The notes under the pieces are model-generated. The model made no database searches. It saw only the letters and a list, made by a program, of their open reading frames with translations, and had not been told where the DNA came from. Below are positions 6,726 to 12,938 of a stretch of DNA of 18,509 bases, in pieces. How positions within the stretch are numbered: the first letter of the stretch is position 1; every line of letters starts with the position of its first letter. The position numbers and the translations under genes were made by a program. The DNA is taken from assembly GCA_029784795.1 (NCBI GenBank), contig JAFMAW010000012.1, positions 1 to 18,509 of the forward strand. The letters are read 5' to 3'. The DNA comes from Nitrososphaerota archaeon. GTDB taxonomy: Archaea; Thermoproteota; Nitrososphaeria; Nitrososphaerales; UBA183.

Positions 6726-7255
6726 GCGTACCTGGAGGAGGCCCTGCTCTTCAGGAAGCCCTCGAAGGAGAGCTTGAACCACGGCGTGTATGAGTCAGGG
6801 TGCGCCGTGAGGTCTGCGACCACGTCGGTAACGCTGGCCCACCTTACAGACGACATCTCGTCCCCGTTGGGGACGATCGCGCCGTCGAAGTCCCCCACCA
6901 GTACCCTGCAGAACTCGTTCTCTGCGTTCGCCCCCTGGGGGGCGAAGTAGACGAAGGAGTGGACGTCCTCCAGCTCCCCCACCGTGGCGCTCAGCTCTTC
7001 CTTCGCCCTGCGCGAGGCTGCCTGCTGGTAGGTCTCCCCTGGATAGACGTGGCTCGTGAAGGAGACGTCCCAGGCGCCGGGCCAGAGCAGCTTCTTCTGG
7101 CTTCGTTGCTGGAGCAGCAGCTTGCCGCCGTGGAAGATGAGGGCGGTGTATGCCCTGTGGCGCTTCCCCTTCCCCGCGTGGCAGCTCTCGCGCGTGTCCG
7201 TCCCTATCTCCCTGTCGTGTTCGTCAACGAGTATGAGTATCTCCTCCTTGGCCAA
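6722..7255 (-). CDS. isopentenyl-diphosphate isomerase-like Nudix protein lacking the catalytic Cys
   Basis: A 177-residue Nudix-fold protein laid out like type I IPP isomerase. The landmarks align with E. coli Idi as I remember it: LVDEHDREIGT, the metal histidines His26 and His33, WPGAW (58-62), His69, GET (73-75), ENEFC with Glu112 and Glu114, and a C-terminal TPWFKLSFEGF. All five metal ligands are present, but the catalytic Cys of the TNSVCGHP motif is Thr67 (DVSFTSH). It may therefore be a Nudix hydrolase or an altered isomerase. The TTG at 7255 is preferred over the longer in-frame ATG at 7363, which overlaps the divergent ribK gene, because the similarity starts there and a TATA-like box lies 27 nt upstream. 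Confidence 0.75.
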   Translation of the reverse strand: MAKEEILILVDEHDREIGTDTRESCHAGKGKRHRAYTALIFHGGKLLLQQRSQKKLLWPGAWDVSFTSHVYPGETYQQAASRRAKEELSATVGELEDVHSFVYFAPQGANAENEFCRVLVGDFDGAIVPNGDEMSSVRWASVTDVVADLTAHPDSYTPWFKLSFEGFLKSRASSRYA

Positions 7256-7278
7256 CCCCCCCGTGGGCGGGCGGTTTC

Positions 7279-7286
7279 TAGATAAG
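7279..7286 (-). promoter_or_regulatory. TATA-like box for the IDI-like Nudix gene
   Basis: Minus-strand CTTATCTA centred 27 nt upstream of the TTG at 7255, consistent with a leaderless transcript. It lies back-to-back with the ribK box at 7297-7305, so both genes use one short divergent promoter region. Confidence 0.5.
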
Positions 7287-7296
7287 CCAATCGGGC

Positions 7297-7305
7297 TTTT
7301 TATTT
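7297..7305 (+). promoter_or_regulatory. TATA-like box for ribK
   Basis: TTTTTATTT centred 25 nt upstream of ATG 7326, implying a leaderless mRNA. The same CTTTTATTTCG-type box precedes the XPF gene at 11572-11579. Confidence 0.5.
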
Positions 7306-7325
7306 CGGCAGCCTCGGGGGCATCC

Positions 7326-7748
7326 ATGCGCCTCTCGGTGACGGGGACGTTGTTCAGCGGCATGGGGAAGGGGAAGTACTATGTGGGCCACCCCGAGTAC
7401 CAGAGGCGGTTCAGGGAGCGGCTGGGTTACATGCCATACCCCGGCACCCTCAACGTGAAGCTAGACGACAGGGAAGTGATACGCAGGCTCGGGGAGATCA
7501 GGTCGGCGGACGGGTCGAAGATAGAGAGTTTCGCCCTGGGCGGCGAGACGTTCAGCTCCCTCACTTGCTTCGAAGGGGAGCTGAAGGGGGAGAAGGTCAC
7601 CCTCCTCTTCATCGACGTGACATACTACAACGAGACTGTCGCCGAGCTGATCTCCCCGACCTACCTCAGGGGGAAGCTCGGCCTGAAGGACGGCGACCCC
7701 GTGACCTTCAGCGTCGACGTGCCCACCCCTCACCAAGGTAGGTCATGA
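7326..7748 (+). CDS. ribK: CTP-dependent riboflavin kinase
   Basis: A 140-residue archaeal riboflavin kinase that makes FMN from riboflavin with CTP as phosphate donor. The N-terminal glycine-rich nucleotide motif GMGKGKYYV (12-20), the PYPGTLNVKL motif (PGTLN, 39-43) and the C-terminal PTYLRGKLGLKDGDPV are the family hallmarks. The open frame extends upstream to 7056, but similarity begins at ATG 7326 and a TATA-like box sits 25 nt before it, so that start is used. It converges with the RbkR gene, overlapping it by 41 nt at the 3' ends; that gene has a second, related kinase domain. Confidence 0.92.
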   Translation: MRLSVTGTLFSGMGKGKYYVGHPEYQRRFRERLGYMPYPGTLNVKLDDREVIRRLGEIRSADGSKIESFALGGETFSSLTCFEGELKGEKVTLLFIDVTYYNETVAELISPTYLRGKLGLKDGDPVTFSVDVPTPHQGRS

Positions 7749-8421
7749 CCGCGCACTCGTCCCCGTCCTCTAGGCCCAGTGACTTCCTGAGATCGACCGG
7801 AGAGATCACCTCGAGGACCGAGCTGTCGTGGTGAGTCCTCTCTATGGCTAGGACCGCCCCGGGGTGTTTCCCGGCTATCTTCGCGCGGAAACATTTCACG
7901 CCGCCGTAGGACCTCCTGCCGTCGCTGAAGCCTGGGATTTCAATCCCCTTCAGCAGCTCGAGGCGCCGCCGCTGCCCAATCATCGCCTCGGTGGTGAGGC
8001 GCAGGTTGAGGGTCCCCGGGAAGGGCTCGAAGTGGAGCGCCCTGGCGAAACCCTCGGCGTAGCCCTTCAGCGAGACATAGTAGGCGCCCTCTTTCAGCCC
8101 GGCGGACACCGTCCCTCGGAACTGCATGGTGTCCTTGCCCCTCTCCAGGTTTGCGCCCACATCAGCCAGGAAGGTCTCCACGGCGTCGAGGCCCGCCTCC
8201 GTCAGCCTGACGGCGAGCCCCCGTCCAGAGTGGGCTCTCTCGGCCAGGCCCACCCTCTGGAGGTCTGAGAGCCTCAGTGAGGCCGCCTGCTGGCTGAGTC
8301 CCAGGGATTCGCCCAGCATCCCCGTGGTGACGTTGACGAAGGAGTTGACTGCCCCCAGCCTCACCAGGTGGAGGAGAGTGGTGAGCTGCTCCGCACTCGC
8401 GCTGGCGCTCTTTTCTGACAT
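7708..8421 (-). CDS. rbkR: HTH regulator fused to riboflavin kinase domain (RbkR type)
   Basis: A 237-residue bifunctional protein. Residues 1-90 are a winged helix-turn-helix domain (MLGESLGLSQQAASLRLSDL, with a recognition helix rich in Gln/Ser/Arg). Residues about 98-237 are a CTP-dependent riboflavin kinase domain (LKEGAYYVSLKGY, FEPFPGTLNL with PGTLN at 135-139, and SPVDLRKSLGLEDGDE). This architecture is the archaeal RbkR family, known to make FMN and to regulate riboflavin biosynthesis and transport genes. It is divergent from the ECF transporter operon, its probable target, across a 58-nt gap containing a palindrome. With two kinase genes here, this one may act mainly as a sensor; nucleotide and flavin motifs look intact, so activity is possible. 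Confidence 0.9.
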   Translation of the reverse strand: MSEKSASASAEQLTTLLHLVRLGAVNSFVNVTTGMLGESLGLSQQAASLRLSDLQRVGLAERAHSGRGLAVRLTEAGLDAVETFLADVGANLERGKDTMQFRGTVSAGLKEGAYYVSLKGYAEGFARALHFEPFPGTLNLRLTTEAMIGQRRRLELLKGIEIPGFSDGRRSYGGVKCFRAKIAGKHPGAVLAIERTHHDSSVLEVISPVDLRKSLGLEDGDECAVMTYLGEGWARRR

Positions 8422-8433
8422 CTACAAGGATGC

Positions 8434-8445
8434 TGGTAGCTACTA
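8434..8445. promoter_or_regulatory. candidate operator palindrome between rbkR and the ECF operon
   Basis: TGGTAGCTACTA, with a perfect 8-bp core GTAGCTAC at 8436-8443. It lies six bases upstream of the TATA box of the transporter operon and within the rbkR promoter region, so a bound regulator could affect both. Assignment to RbkR is inferred from position. Confidence 0.4.
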
Positions 8446-8450
8446 AACTG

Positions 8451-8457
8451 TTATAAG
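8451..8457 (+). promoter_or_regulatory. TATA box of the ECF transporter operon (divergent with rbkR)
   Basis: TTATAAG centred 26 nt upstream of ATG 8480, giving a leaderless start. Its TTATAA core is palindromic and could also serve rbkR (ATG 8421). An alternative rbkR box is minus-strand TTTAGTA at 8447-8441, about 23-26 nt from its ATG. Confidence 0.55.
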
Positions 8458-8479
8458 AATATCCGGCTCGGCGCGGAAC

Positions 8480-9178
8480 ATGGGCACAGTCTCAAGGGGC
8501 CGCCTGGACACGGCCTCCATCGCAGGTAGCGCCATATTCAGCGCCCTGGCGATCATCCTCGCGGCCGGCTCCCAGGCCATGGGCCTGAACTTCCCTCTGG
8601 TCCCGTACCTGCAGTTCGACCTTGGCGAGGTCGCAATCATACTAGCGTTCTTCATCTTCGGGCCCGCCCCTGCGCTGGTAGCCTCCTTCGTGGAGTTCGG
8701 CGGGCTGATGGCCTTCGGCCAGCAGATACCCATAGGCCCTCTTCTGAAGCTGGCGGCGCTGGTGTCCACGGTCGTCGGTCTCTGGGCCGGCACGAAAATC
8801 GCGGCACGCGGCGGGAGGACCAGCTTCCTCAGGCTCGCAGGGTGGACCACTGCCATGGGCAGCGCGTTCCGGGCCGCGGTGATGACGGTAGCCAACTTCT
8901 ACCTCGTCGTCTACATCTATGGCCTCGCAGCCACCGAGGGTTTCGTCAGCGCACCCTTCGCCGCGGTGGGGATCGGGCTGACCTCCTCCAACGCCCTGCT
9001 GGTGATCCTCGCTTTCACGGCCGTGTTCAACGTCACTCAGCTGGCCATGGTCATGGGCATCGCATCCCTGGTCTTGAGGGTCCCGTCGGTCCCCAGGCTG
9101 AGGGTGGCAGGGAGGACCCCGTGGTTCTCCGACGTGATGCAGCCGCCCGCCGCGACAGCCCCTAGGGAAAGACTCTAA
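8480..9178 (+). CDS. ECF transporter S component, probably riboflavin-specific (RibU-like)
   Basis: A 232-residue membrane protein with about six hydrophobic segments (near residues 12-33, 45-63, 65-78, 84-106, 117-149 and 162-199). The stretch PLVPYLQFDLGEVAIILAFFIFGP matches the RibU-type pattern of a strand-like loop with FD followed by a GP-containing helix (given as PYLQFDLGEV and FFIFGPAPAL). S components capture a vitamin and dock onto the EcfT/EcfA module, here encoded just downstream. Riboflavin is inferred from the divergent RbkR regulator and nearby ribK; the S-component sequence alone does not settle the ligand. The C-terminal roughly 25 residues are Pro-rich and cytoplasmic in character. 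Promoter evidence supports ATG 8480. Confidence 0.8.
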   Translation: MGTVSRGRLDTASIAGSAIFSALAIILAAGSQAMGLNFPLVPYLQFDLGEVAIILAFFIFGPAPALVASFVEFGGLMAFGQQIPIGPLLKLAALVSTVVGLWAGTKIAARGGRTSFLRLAGWTTAMGSAFRAAVMTVANFYLVVYIYGLAATEGFVSAPFAAVGIGLTSSNALLVILAFTAVFNVTQLAMVMGIASLVLRVPSVPRLRVAGRTPWFSDVMQPPAATAPRERL

Positions 9179-9201
9179 CCCCGCCAGATGGCGGCAGCCA
9201 C

Positions 9202-10053
9202 ATGGGCGACATACTCGGGATAGAGAGGCTGAACTTCAGGTATCCGGAGTCGCCCAAAAACGCGGTCTCCGACTTCGAACTGTCGATACCTGAAGGCGAG
9301 ATAGCGGTGCTGGCCGGGCCGTCGGGGTGCGGCAAGTCCACCCTCCTCAGGACAGTGAACGGGCTGATTCCCCACATGTACGGCGGTGAGTACTCGGGGG
9401 ACGTGATCGTGGCAGGATCGAGCGTCAAGGGTTCGAGCATGCGCGACCTCGCCCAGACGGTCGGGTTCCTCTTCCAGAACCCGGAGAACCAGATATTCAT
9501 GTTCACCGTTGAAAGGGACATCGCTTTCGGGCTGGAGAACCTCGGGGTCCCCCGGGAAGAGATGAGGGCCAGGGTGGACGAGGCCCTCCGTCTCCTTAGG
9601 ATCGGCGACCTGGCCCAGCGGGCCCCCCACGAGCTCTCCGACGGGCAGAAGCAGAGGGTGGCCCTTGCCGGGGTCCTCGCGATGCGGCCAAAGCTGGTGA
9701 TACTCGACGAGCCGACATCACTGCTCGACCCCAAGACGGCTTCTGAGCTGGTCGCCCTGGTGGCCAGGCTCAGGGAAGAGCTGGGGACCACCTTCGTCGT
9801 AGTGGAGCACCGCCTGGACCTCCTTGTGGGGGTCGCAGACAGGCTGGTCGTGATGGACGGAGGGAGGAAGGTTCTCGAAGGGGCCCCCAGGGACGTGCTC
9901 TTCGGCGATGATGCCGAGGCACACGGCGTGGCCATCCCTGCTGTCACCAGGGTGCAGAAGGCGCTCACAGAGAGCAAAGGCGGGAGGGCTGTCGCAGGAC
10001 GGCTGCTGACCGCGTCCGAGTTGGCCTCCGCCGTGGAGGGGAGGCAGGGATGA
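9202..10053 (+). CDS. ECF transporter ATPase EcfA (first copy)
   Basis: A 283-residue ABC ATPase of the energy-coupling factor type. Walker A GPSGCGKST is at 39-47, the Q-loop is Gln92 (FQNPENQ, the sequence typical of ECF ATPases), the signature LSDGQ is at 145-149, Walker B ends in Asp169-Glu170, and the H-loop His is in VVEHRLD. It pairs with the next gene product to power vitamin uptake. The signature has Asp in place of the usual first Gly (LSDGQ for LSGGQ), a common ECF variation. It begins 23 nt after the S component and its last four bases (ATGA) are the start of the second ATPase gene. Length is normal. Confidence 0.93.
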   Translation: MGDILGIERLNFRYPESPKNAVSDFELSIPEGEIAVLAGPSGCGKSTLLRTVNGLIPHMYGGEYSGDVIVAGSSVKGSSMRDLAQTVGFLFQNPENQIFMFTVERDIAFGLENLGVPREEMRARVDEALRLLRIGDLAQRAPHELSDGQKQRVALAGVLAMRPKLVILDEPTSLLDPKTASELVALVARLREELGTTFVVVEHRLDLLVGVADRLVVMDGGRKVLEGAPRDVLFGDDAEAHGVAIPAVTRVQKALTESKGGRAVAGRLLTASELASAVEGRQG

Positions 10054-10745
10054 TAGAGTTCAGGGATGTCACGTTCGTCCACCAGAACGGCGTCAAGGCC
10101 CTGGATGGGGTCAGCCTCAGGGTGGAGGCAGGCGAGTTCGTCGCCCTGGTCGGTGAGAACGGGGCGGGGAAGACGACCCTCGTCAAGCATGTGACTGGCC
10201 TGCTGAAGCCGGCGTCAGGCAGCGTCCTCGTCGACGGCGTCGACACGAGGGAGGCGAGCACGGCCCAGCTGTCGCGGAAGGTCGGAGTCGCATTCCAGAA
10301 CCCCGACCACCAGCTCTTCTCAGAGACCGTGGAGGAGGAGATGTCGTTCGCCCTCCGGAACTTCGGGTTCTCCCCGGAGCTGGTGCGGAACCGCGTCGCC
10401 TGGGGGCTGGAACTCTTCGGTCTGGAAGAGTACAGGAGGTCGTCTCCGCTGGTCCTCAGCGGCGGGGAGAAGAAGAGGCTGACCTTGGCGTGCATCCTGG
10501 CCTGGGACCCGCAGGTGGTGATACTCGACGAGCCCACGGTGGGGCAGGACGCCATCCAGAAGGAGAGGCTGGCGGGGACGATACAGATGCTGAAGTCTGC
10601 CGGGAAGACCGTGCTGGTGGTGTCCCACGACATCGAGTTCCTCTGGCCGATACAACCGAGGGTGGTGGTGATGAAGGGCGGGAGGGTCGTGGGAGACGGC
10701 CCCTCGGCAGACCTCATGCAGGATAGGGTCTGCTGGGATCGGTGA
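10050..10745 (+). CDS. ECF transporter ATPase EcfA (second copy), C terminus frameshifted
   Basis: The open frame encodes 231 residues: Walker A GENGAGKTT (35-43), Gln83 in FQNPDHQ, signature LSGGE (136-140), Walker B Asp160-Glu161 and H-loop His193, so the nucleotide-binding domain is complete. The frame then ends early (VCWDR stop). One frame away the sequence continues GLLGSVRIAQPQLVEFYQAL and onward to a TGA at 10859-10861, which overlaps the EcfT start as ATGA. Adding one G to the GGG run at 10726-10728 would give a 270-residue protein ending in DRGLLGSVRIAQPQ, the normal size and ending for this family. The ATPase core should still fold; only the C-terminal segment is lost if the shift is real. 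Confidence 0.9.
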   Translation: MIEFRDVTFVHQNGVKALDGVSLRVEAGEFVALVGENGAGKTTLVKHVTGLLKPASGSVLVDGVDTREASTAQLSRKVGVAFQNPDHQLFSETVEEEMSFALRNFGFSPELVRNRVAWGLELFGLEEYRRSSPLVLSGGEKKRLTLACILAWDPQVVILDEPTVGQDAIQKERLAGTIQMLKSAGKTVLVVSHDIEFLWPIQPRVVVMKGGRVVGDGPSADLMQDRVCWDR

Positions 10746-10861
10746 GGATCGCCCAGCCGCAGCTAGTGGAGTTCTACCAAGCGCTTCACCGCAGGCCTGT
10801 GGCACCCTTCGTCCACGCCCTGGACGCCGCGCGCTGGGCCGGGGAGACCCTGCAGCCATGA
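10728..10861 (+). pseudogene. displaced C-terminal segment of the second EcfA
   Basis: After residue 226 of the second ATPase, the reading frame shifted by one base encodes 44 more residues (GLLGSVRIAQPQ, VEFYQALHRRPVAPF, ALDAARWAGETLQP) before TGA. The 'P-x-L...L' ending is typical of ECF ATPases. The restored stop would overlap the EcfT ATG by four bases, the same junction as between the two ATPase genes. This supports a single-base deletion, real or from sequencing. Confidence 0.75.
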
Positions 10862-11604
10862 TGTGGCTCAGCGGAGGCTTCATCTTCAGGAAAGGCTACT
10901 CGTTCTATCACAGGCTGGACCCCAGGGCCAAGCTCCTGAACTCGGTGCTGATGTTCGTGACGACGCTCCTCGCGAGGTCCGTCTTCGAGATGGTACTGGT
11001 AGTCGCGTTCATGGTTGGGCTTTCGGCAGCCGCCACGGTCCTGAAGAGGGTGGCCAGGACCATGGCGTTCACGGCGCTGTTCTCGGGGTTCATCTTCGTG
11101 GTGAACGTGCTGTTCACCAGGGACCTGGAGACGTCGGTCCTCTACGCCACGAGGTTCATAGCAATAGTGGTGTCGACCAGCATCTTCTTCATCACCACGT
11201 CGCCTGACGAGCTCGAGCAGGTCATGAAGATGTTCAGGCTCCCCAGGGACGTCGTTTTTGCCTTCGTCACCGCAGTCAGGTTCATACCGGTCATGATGCT
11301 CGACACCATACAAATCATGGACGCCCAGAAGTCCAGAGGGCTGGAGCTGGAAAAGGGGAACCTCGTCCGCAGGGTCAGGAACATGATACCCATATTGATC
11401 CCTCTGGTGGTCAACTCGGTGGTGAGGAGCGGAGAGCTGGCCGAAGCCATGGAGGCAAGGGCGTACGGCGCGGCCCCCAGGCCCACGTCCCTCCTGGCAT
11501 ACAGGGCGAGGCGGGTGGACATCGGGGTAGCGTGCGCGTCCGTCGCGTTGTTCGCGCTCGCCGCCTATTCCTTTTATTTCGTCATTCCAGTGCAGTTCCC
11601 GTGA
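10858..11604 (+). CDS. ECF transporter transmembrane subunit EcfT
   Basis: A 248-residue integral membrane scaffold linking the S component to the two ATPases. Hydrophobic segments lie near residues 27-60, 68-86, 94-113, 135-150 and 217-243. The N-terminal FHRLDPRAKL-type motif (here YHRLDPRAKL, 17-26) is characteristic. The two coupling-helix motifs that contact the ATPases are present as SRG at 159-161 (AQKSRGLEL) and ARA at 200-202 (MEARAYGA). It starts at ATG 10858, which would overlap the restored stop of the second ATPase. Its end contains a promoter-like sequence for the XPF gene, whose GTG start overlaps the EcfT stop by three bases. Confidence 0.92.
   Translation: MMWLSGGFIFRKGYSFYHRLDPRAKLLNSVLMFVTTLLARSVFEMVLVVAFMVGLSAAATVLKRVARTMAFTALFSGFIFVVNVLFTRDLETSVLYATRFIAIVVSTSIFFITTSPDELEQVMKMFRLPRDVVFAFVTAVRFIPVMMLDTIQIMDAQKSRGLELEKGNLVRRVRNMIPILIPLVVNSVVRSGELAEAMEARAYGAAPRPTSLLAYRARRVDIGVACASVALFALAAYSFYFVIPVQFP
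11572..11579 (+). promoter_or_regulatory. TATA-like box for XPF inside the EcfT gene
   Basis: TTTTATTT centred about 26 nt before the GTG at 11601, encoding part of the EcfT C terminus. It is nearly the same string as the ribK box and would give a leaderless XPF transcript independent of the vitamin-transport promoter. Confidence 0.45.
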
Positions 11605-12287
11605 TTCCCGCCCGGGTGGTGGTCGACGAGAGGGAGAGGGCGAGCGGGGTCCCTGACGAGCTGGCCAAGCTCAACGTCAGGGTGTACTTCAGCAGGCTCC
11701 CGGTGGCGGATTATGTCCTCAACCCCGAGATTGCCGTAGAGAGGAAGTCTGTCAGGGACCTGGTCGCGTCAGTCTACGACTCGCGCATATTCGACCAGGC
11801 GGCGAAGATTTCTGCGGCCTACGCAAAGCCGTTCCTGGTGGTCGAAGGGGACTCCAAGGAGGTCGCCATCCTGGCAAGGAACATGAAGTCGTTCTTCGGG
11901 GCCATCGCCAACGTGTCCATCGCCTACGGGCTGAGGGTGCTTTACACGGCGAACCAGAGGGAGACCGCCCTCGCCATCTCAGAGTTACTCGTCCAGGCCA
12001 GGGCTAAGCCCCTCGCCAGGATGCCGTCGGAGGTCCCCCGCAAGGCGAAGAGCACCCCCCTGCAGCAGGTCTACCTGCTTTCGTCCCTCCCTGGGGTCGG
12101 GAGAAGGCTGGCGGAGAAGCTCCTGTCGAAATACGGCACCCCCAGACGGGTGATGGCCCTCACCGCGGGGGAGCTGGCCATGACCGGAGGCATAGGCTGG
12201 AAGAGGGCCGAGAAGATCAAGGAGGTGCTGGACTCGAAATATGCGAGGTACGTCGAAGCTGCCCCGCAGTCGAGGCTGGAAGGATGA
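11601..12287 (+). CDS. xpf: XPF/ERCC4-type structure-specific endonuclease (short form)
   Basis: A 228-residue nuclease of the XPF/Mus81 family. The ERCC4 domain begins directly (VVVDERERASGVP). The metal site is Glu47-Arg48-Lys49-x3-Asp53 (ERKSVRD), preceded by Asp37. Two helix-hairpin-helix motifs follow: LPGVGRRLAEKLLSKYG (163-179) and GGIGWKRAEKIKEVL (196-210). The helicase domain of euryarchaeal Hef is absent, as in the short XPF of crenarchaea and relatives, which cuts flaps and branched DNA with PCNA. No obvious PCNA-binding motif is seen at the C terminus. The GTG at 11601 forms GTGA with the EcfT stop; the frame is open upstream to 11532 but that part only shadows EcfT. Confidence 0.9.
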   Translation: MIPARVVVDERERASGVPDELAKLNVRVYFSRLPVADYVLNPEIAVERKSVRDLVASVYDSRIFDQAAKISAAYAKPFLVVEGDSKEVAILARNMKSFFGAIANVSIAYGLRVLYTANQRETALAISELLVQARAKPLARMPSEVPRKAKSTPLQQVYLLSSLPGVGRRLAEKLLSKYGTPRRVMALTAGELAMTGGIGWKRAEKIKEVLDSKYARYVEAAPQSRLEG

Positions 12288-12910
12288 AGGTCGCGGTTCT
12301 CGGAGGGACAGGCCGCATGGGAAGGGCCATCGCCAGGCAGCTTTCCCGGCACAACGAAGTGGTGATCGGTTCCCGGGACCCGTCGAGGGCCTCGGAGGCG
12401 GCCAGGCTGATTCACGGGGCGACCGGGTCAGACTACCTCGGCGCCTCGGAGGCCGCGGATGTCGTGGTCTTCACAGTCCCCTATGAGGCCCTGGGCGCTG
12501 CGGCGGGGCTCGCCGCTGCGCTCTCGGGGAAGGTGGTGGTCTCAGCGGTCAACCCGCTGAGGGTCGAGGCTGGGCTTCTACGGTACGGGCTGGAAGAGGG
12601 GTCCGCGGCGGAGGAGCTTGCCGGCCTCCTCCGGGAGAGCAGAGTGGCCACGGCGTTCAACCATGTCTCTTCTCTGTTCTTCGAGAGGGACGAGCCGGTC
12701 GCCATGGACATACTTGTGGCTGCGGAGACCAGGGAGACGTTCGAGGTGGTCTCAGGGTTGGTGAAGTCCATCCCGAACCTCAGGCCGCTCTACGCCGGGC
12801 CCCTCTCCCAGGCCCGGGTCATCGAAAGGATGACCCCCCTGGTCCTCAACCTCGCCAAGCTCAACAAGACAGGAAGCTTGACCACGAGGTTCGTCTCCGT
12901 AAGGGGATAG
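12284..12910 (+). CDS. npdG: NADPH-dependent F420 reductase
   Basis: A 208-residue F420:NADP oxidoreductase, which moves hydride between coenzyme F420 and NADP. The N-terminal Rossmann motif GGTGRMGRAIARQL (7-20) binds NADP, and GSRDPSRA (29-36) carries the Ser-Arg pair that reads the 2'-phosphate. AVNPLRV and AFNHVSS match the F420-binding side of the family. It overlaps the XPF stop as ATGA at 12284, with a GGAAGG ribosome binding site just upstream. It converges with the flavin reductase gene across 28 nt. Presence of this enzyme implies that the organism makes F420, a deazaflavin derived from the riboflavin pathway intermediate pool. Confidence 0.88.
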   Translation: MKVAVLGGTGRMGRAIARQLSRHNEVVIGSRDPSRASEAARLIHGATGSDYLGASEAADVVVFTVPYEALGAAAGLAAALSGKVVVSAVNPLRVEAGLLRYGLEEGSAAEELAGLLRESRVATAFNHVSSLFFERDEPVAMDILVAAETRETFEVVSGLVKSIPNLRPLYAGPLSQARVIERMTPLVLNLAKLNKTGSLTTRFVSVRG

Positions 12911-12938
12911 AGGAGGCCGGAGCGGTCATGCCCCGCGC

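Noticed and set aside
7056..7325. 90-residue N-terminal extension of ribK
   Set aside because: It lies antisense inside the Nudix gene, has no riboflavin kinase similarity, and the promoter sits at 7297-7305.
7256..7363. 36-residue N-terminal extension of the IDI-like protein
   Set aside because: It overlaps the start of ribK and its promoter; family similarity begins at TTG 7255.
9162..10717. Long minus-strand open frames opposite the ECF ATPases (342 and 250 residues)
   Set aside because: Ser/Thr/Arg/Pro-rich antisense frames of GC-rich genes with no domain motifs; the plus-strand ABC ATPases are unambiguous.
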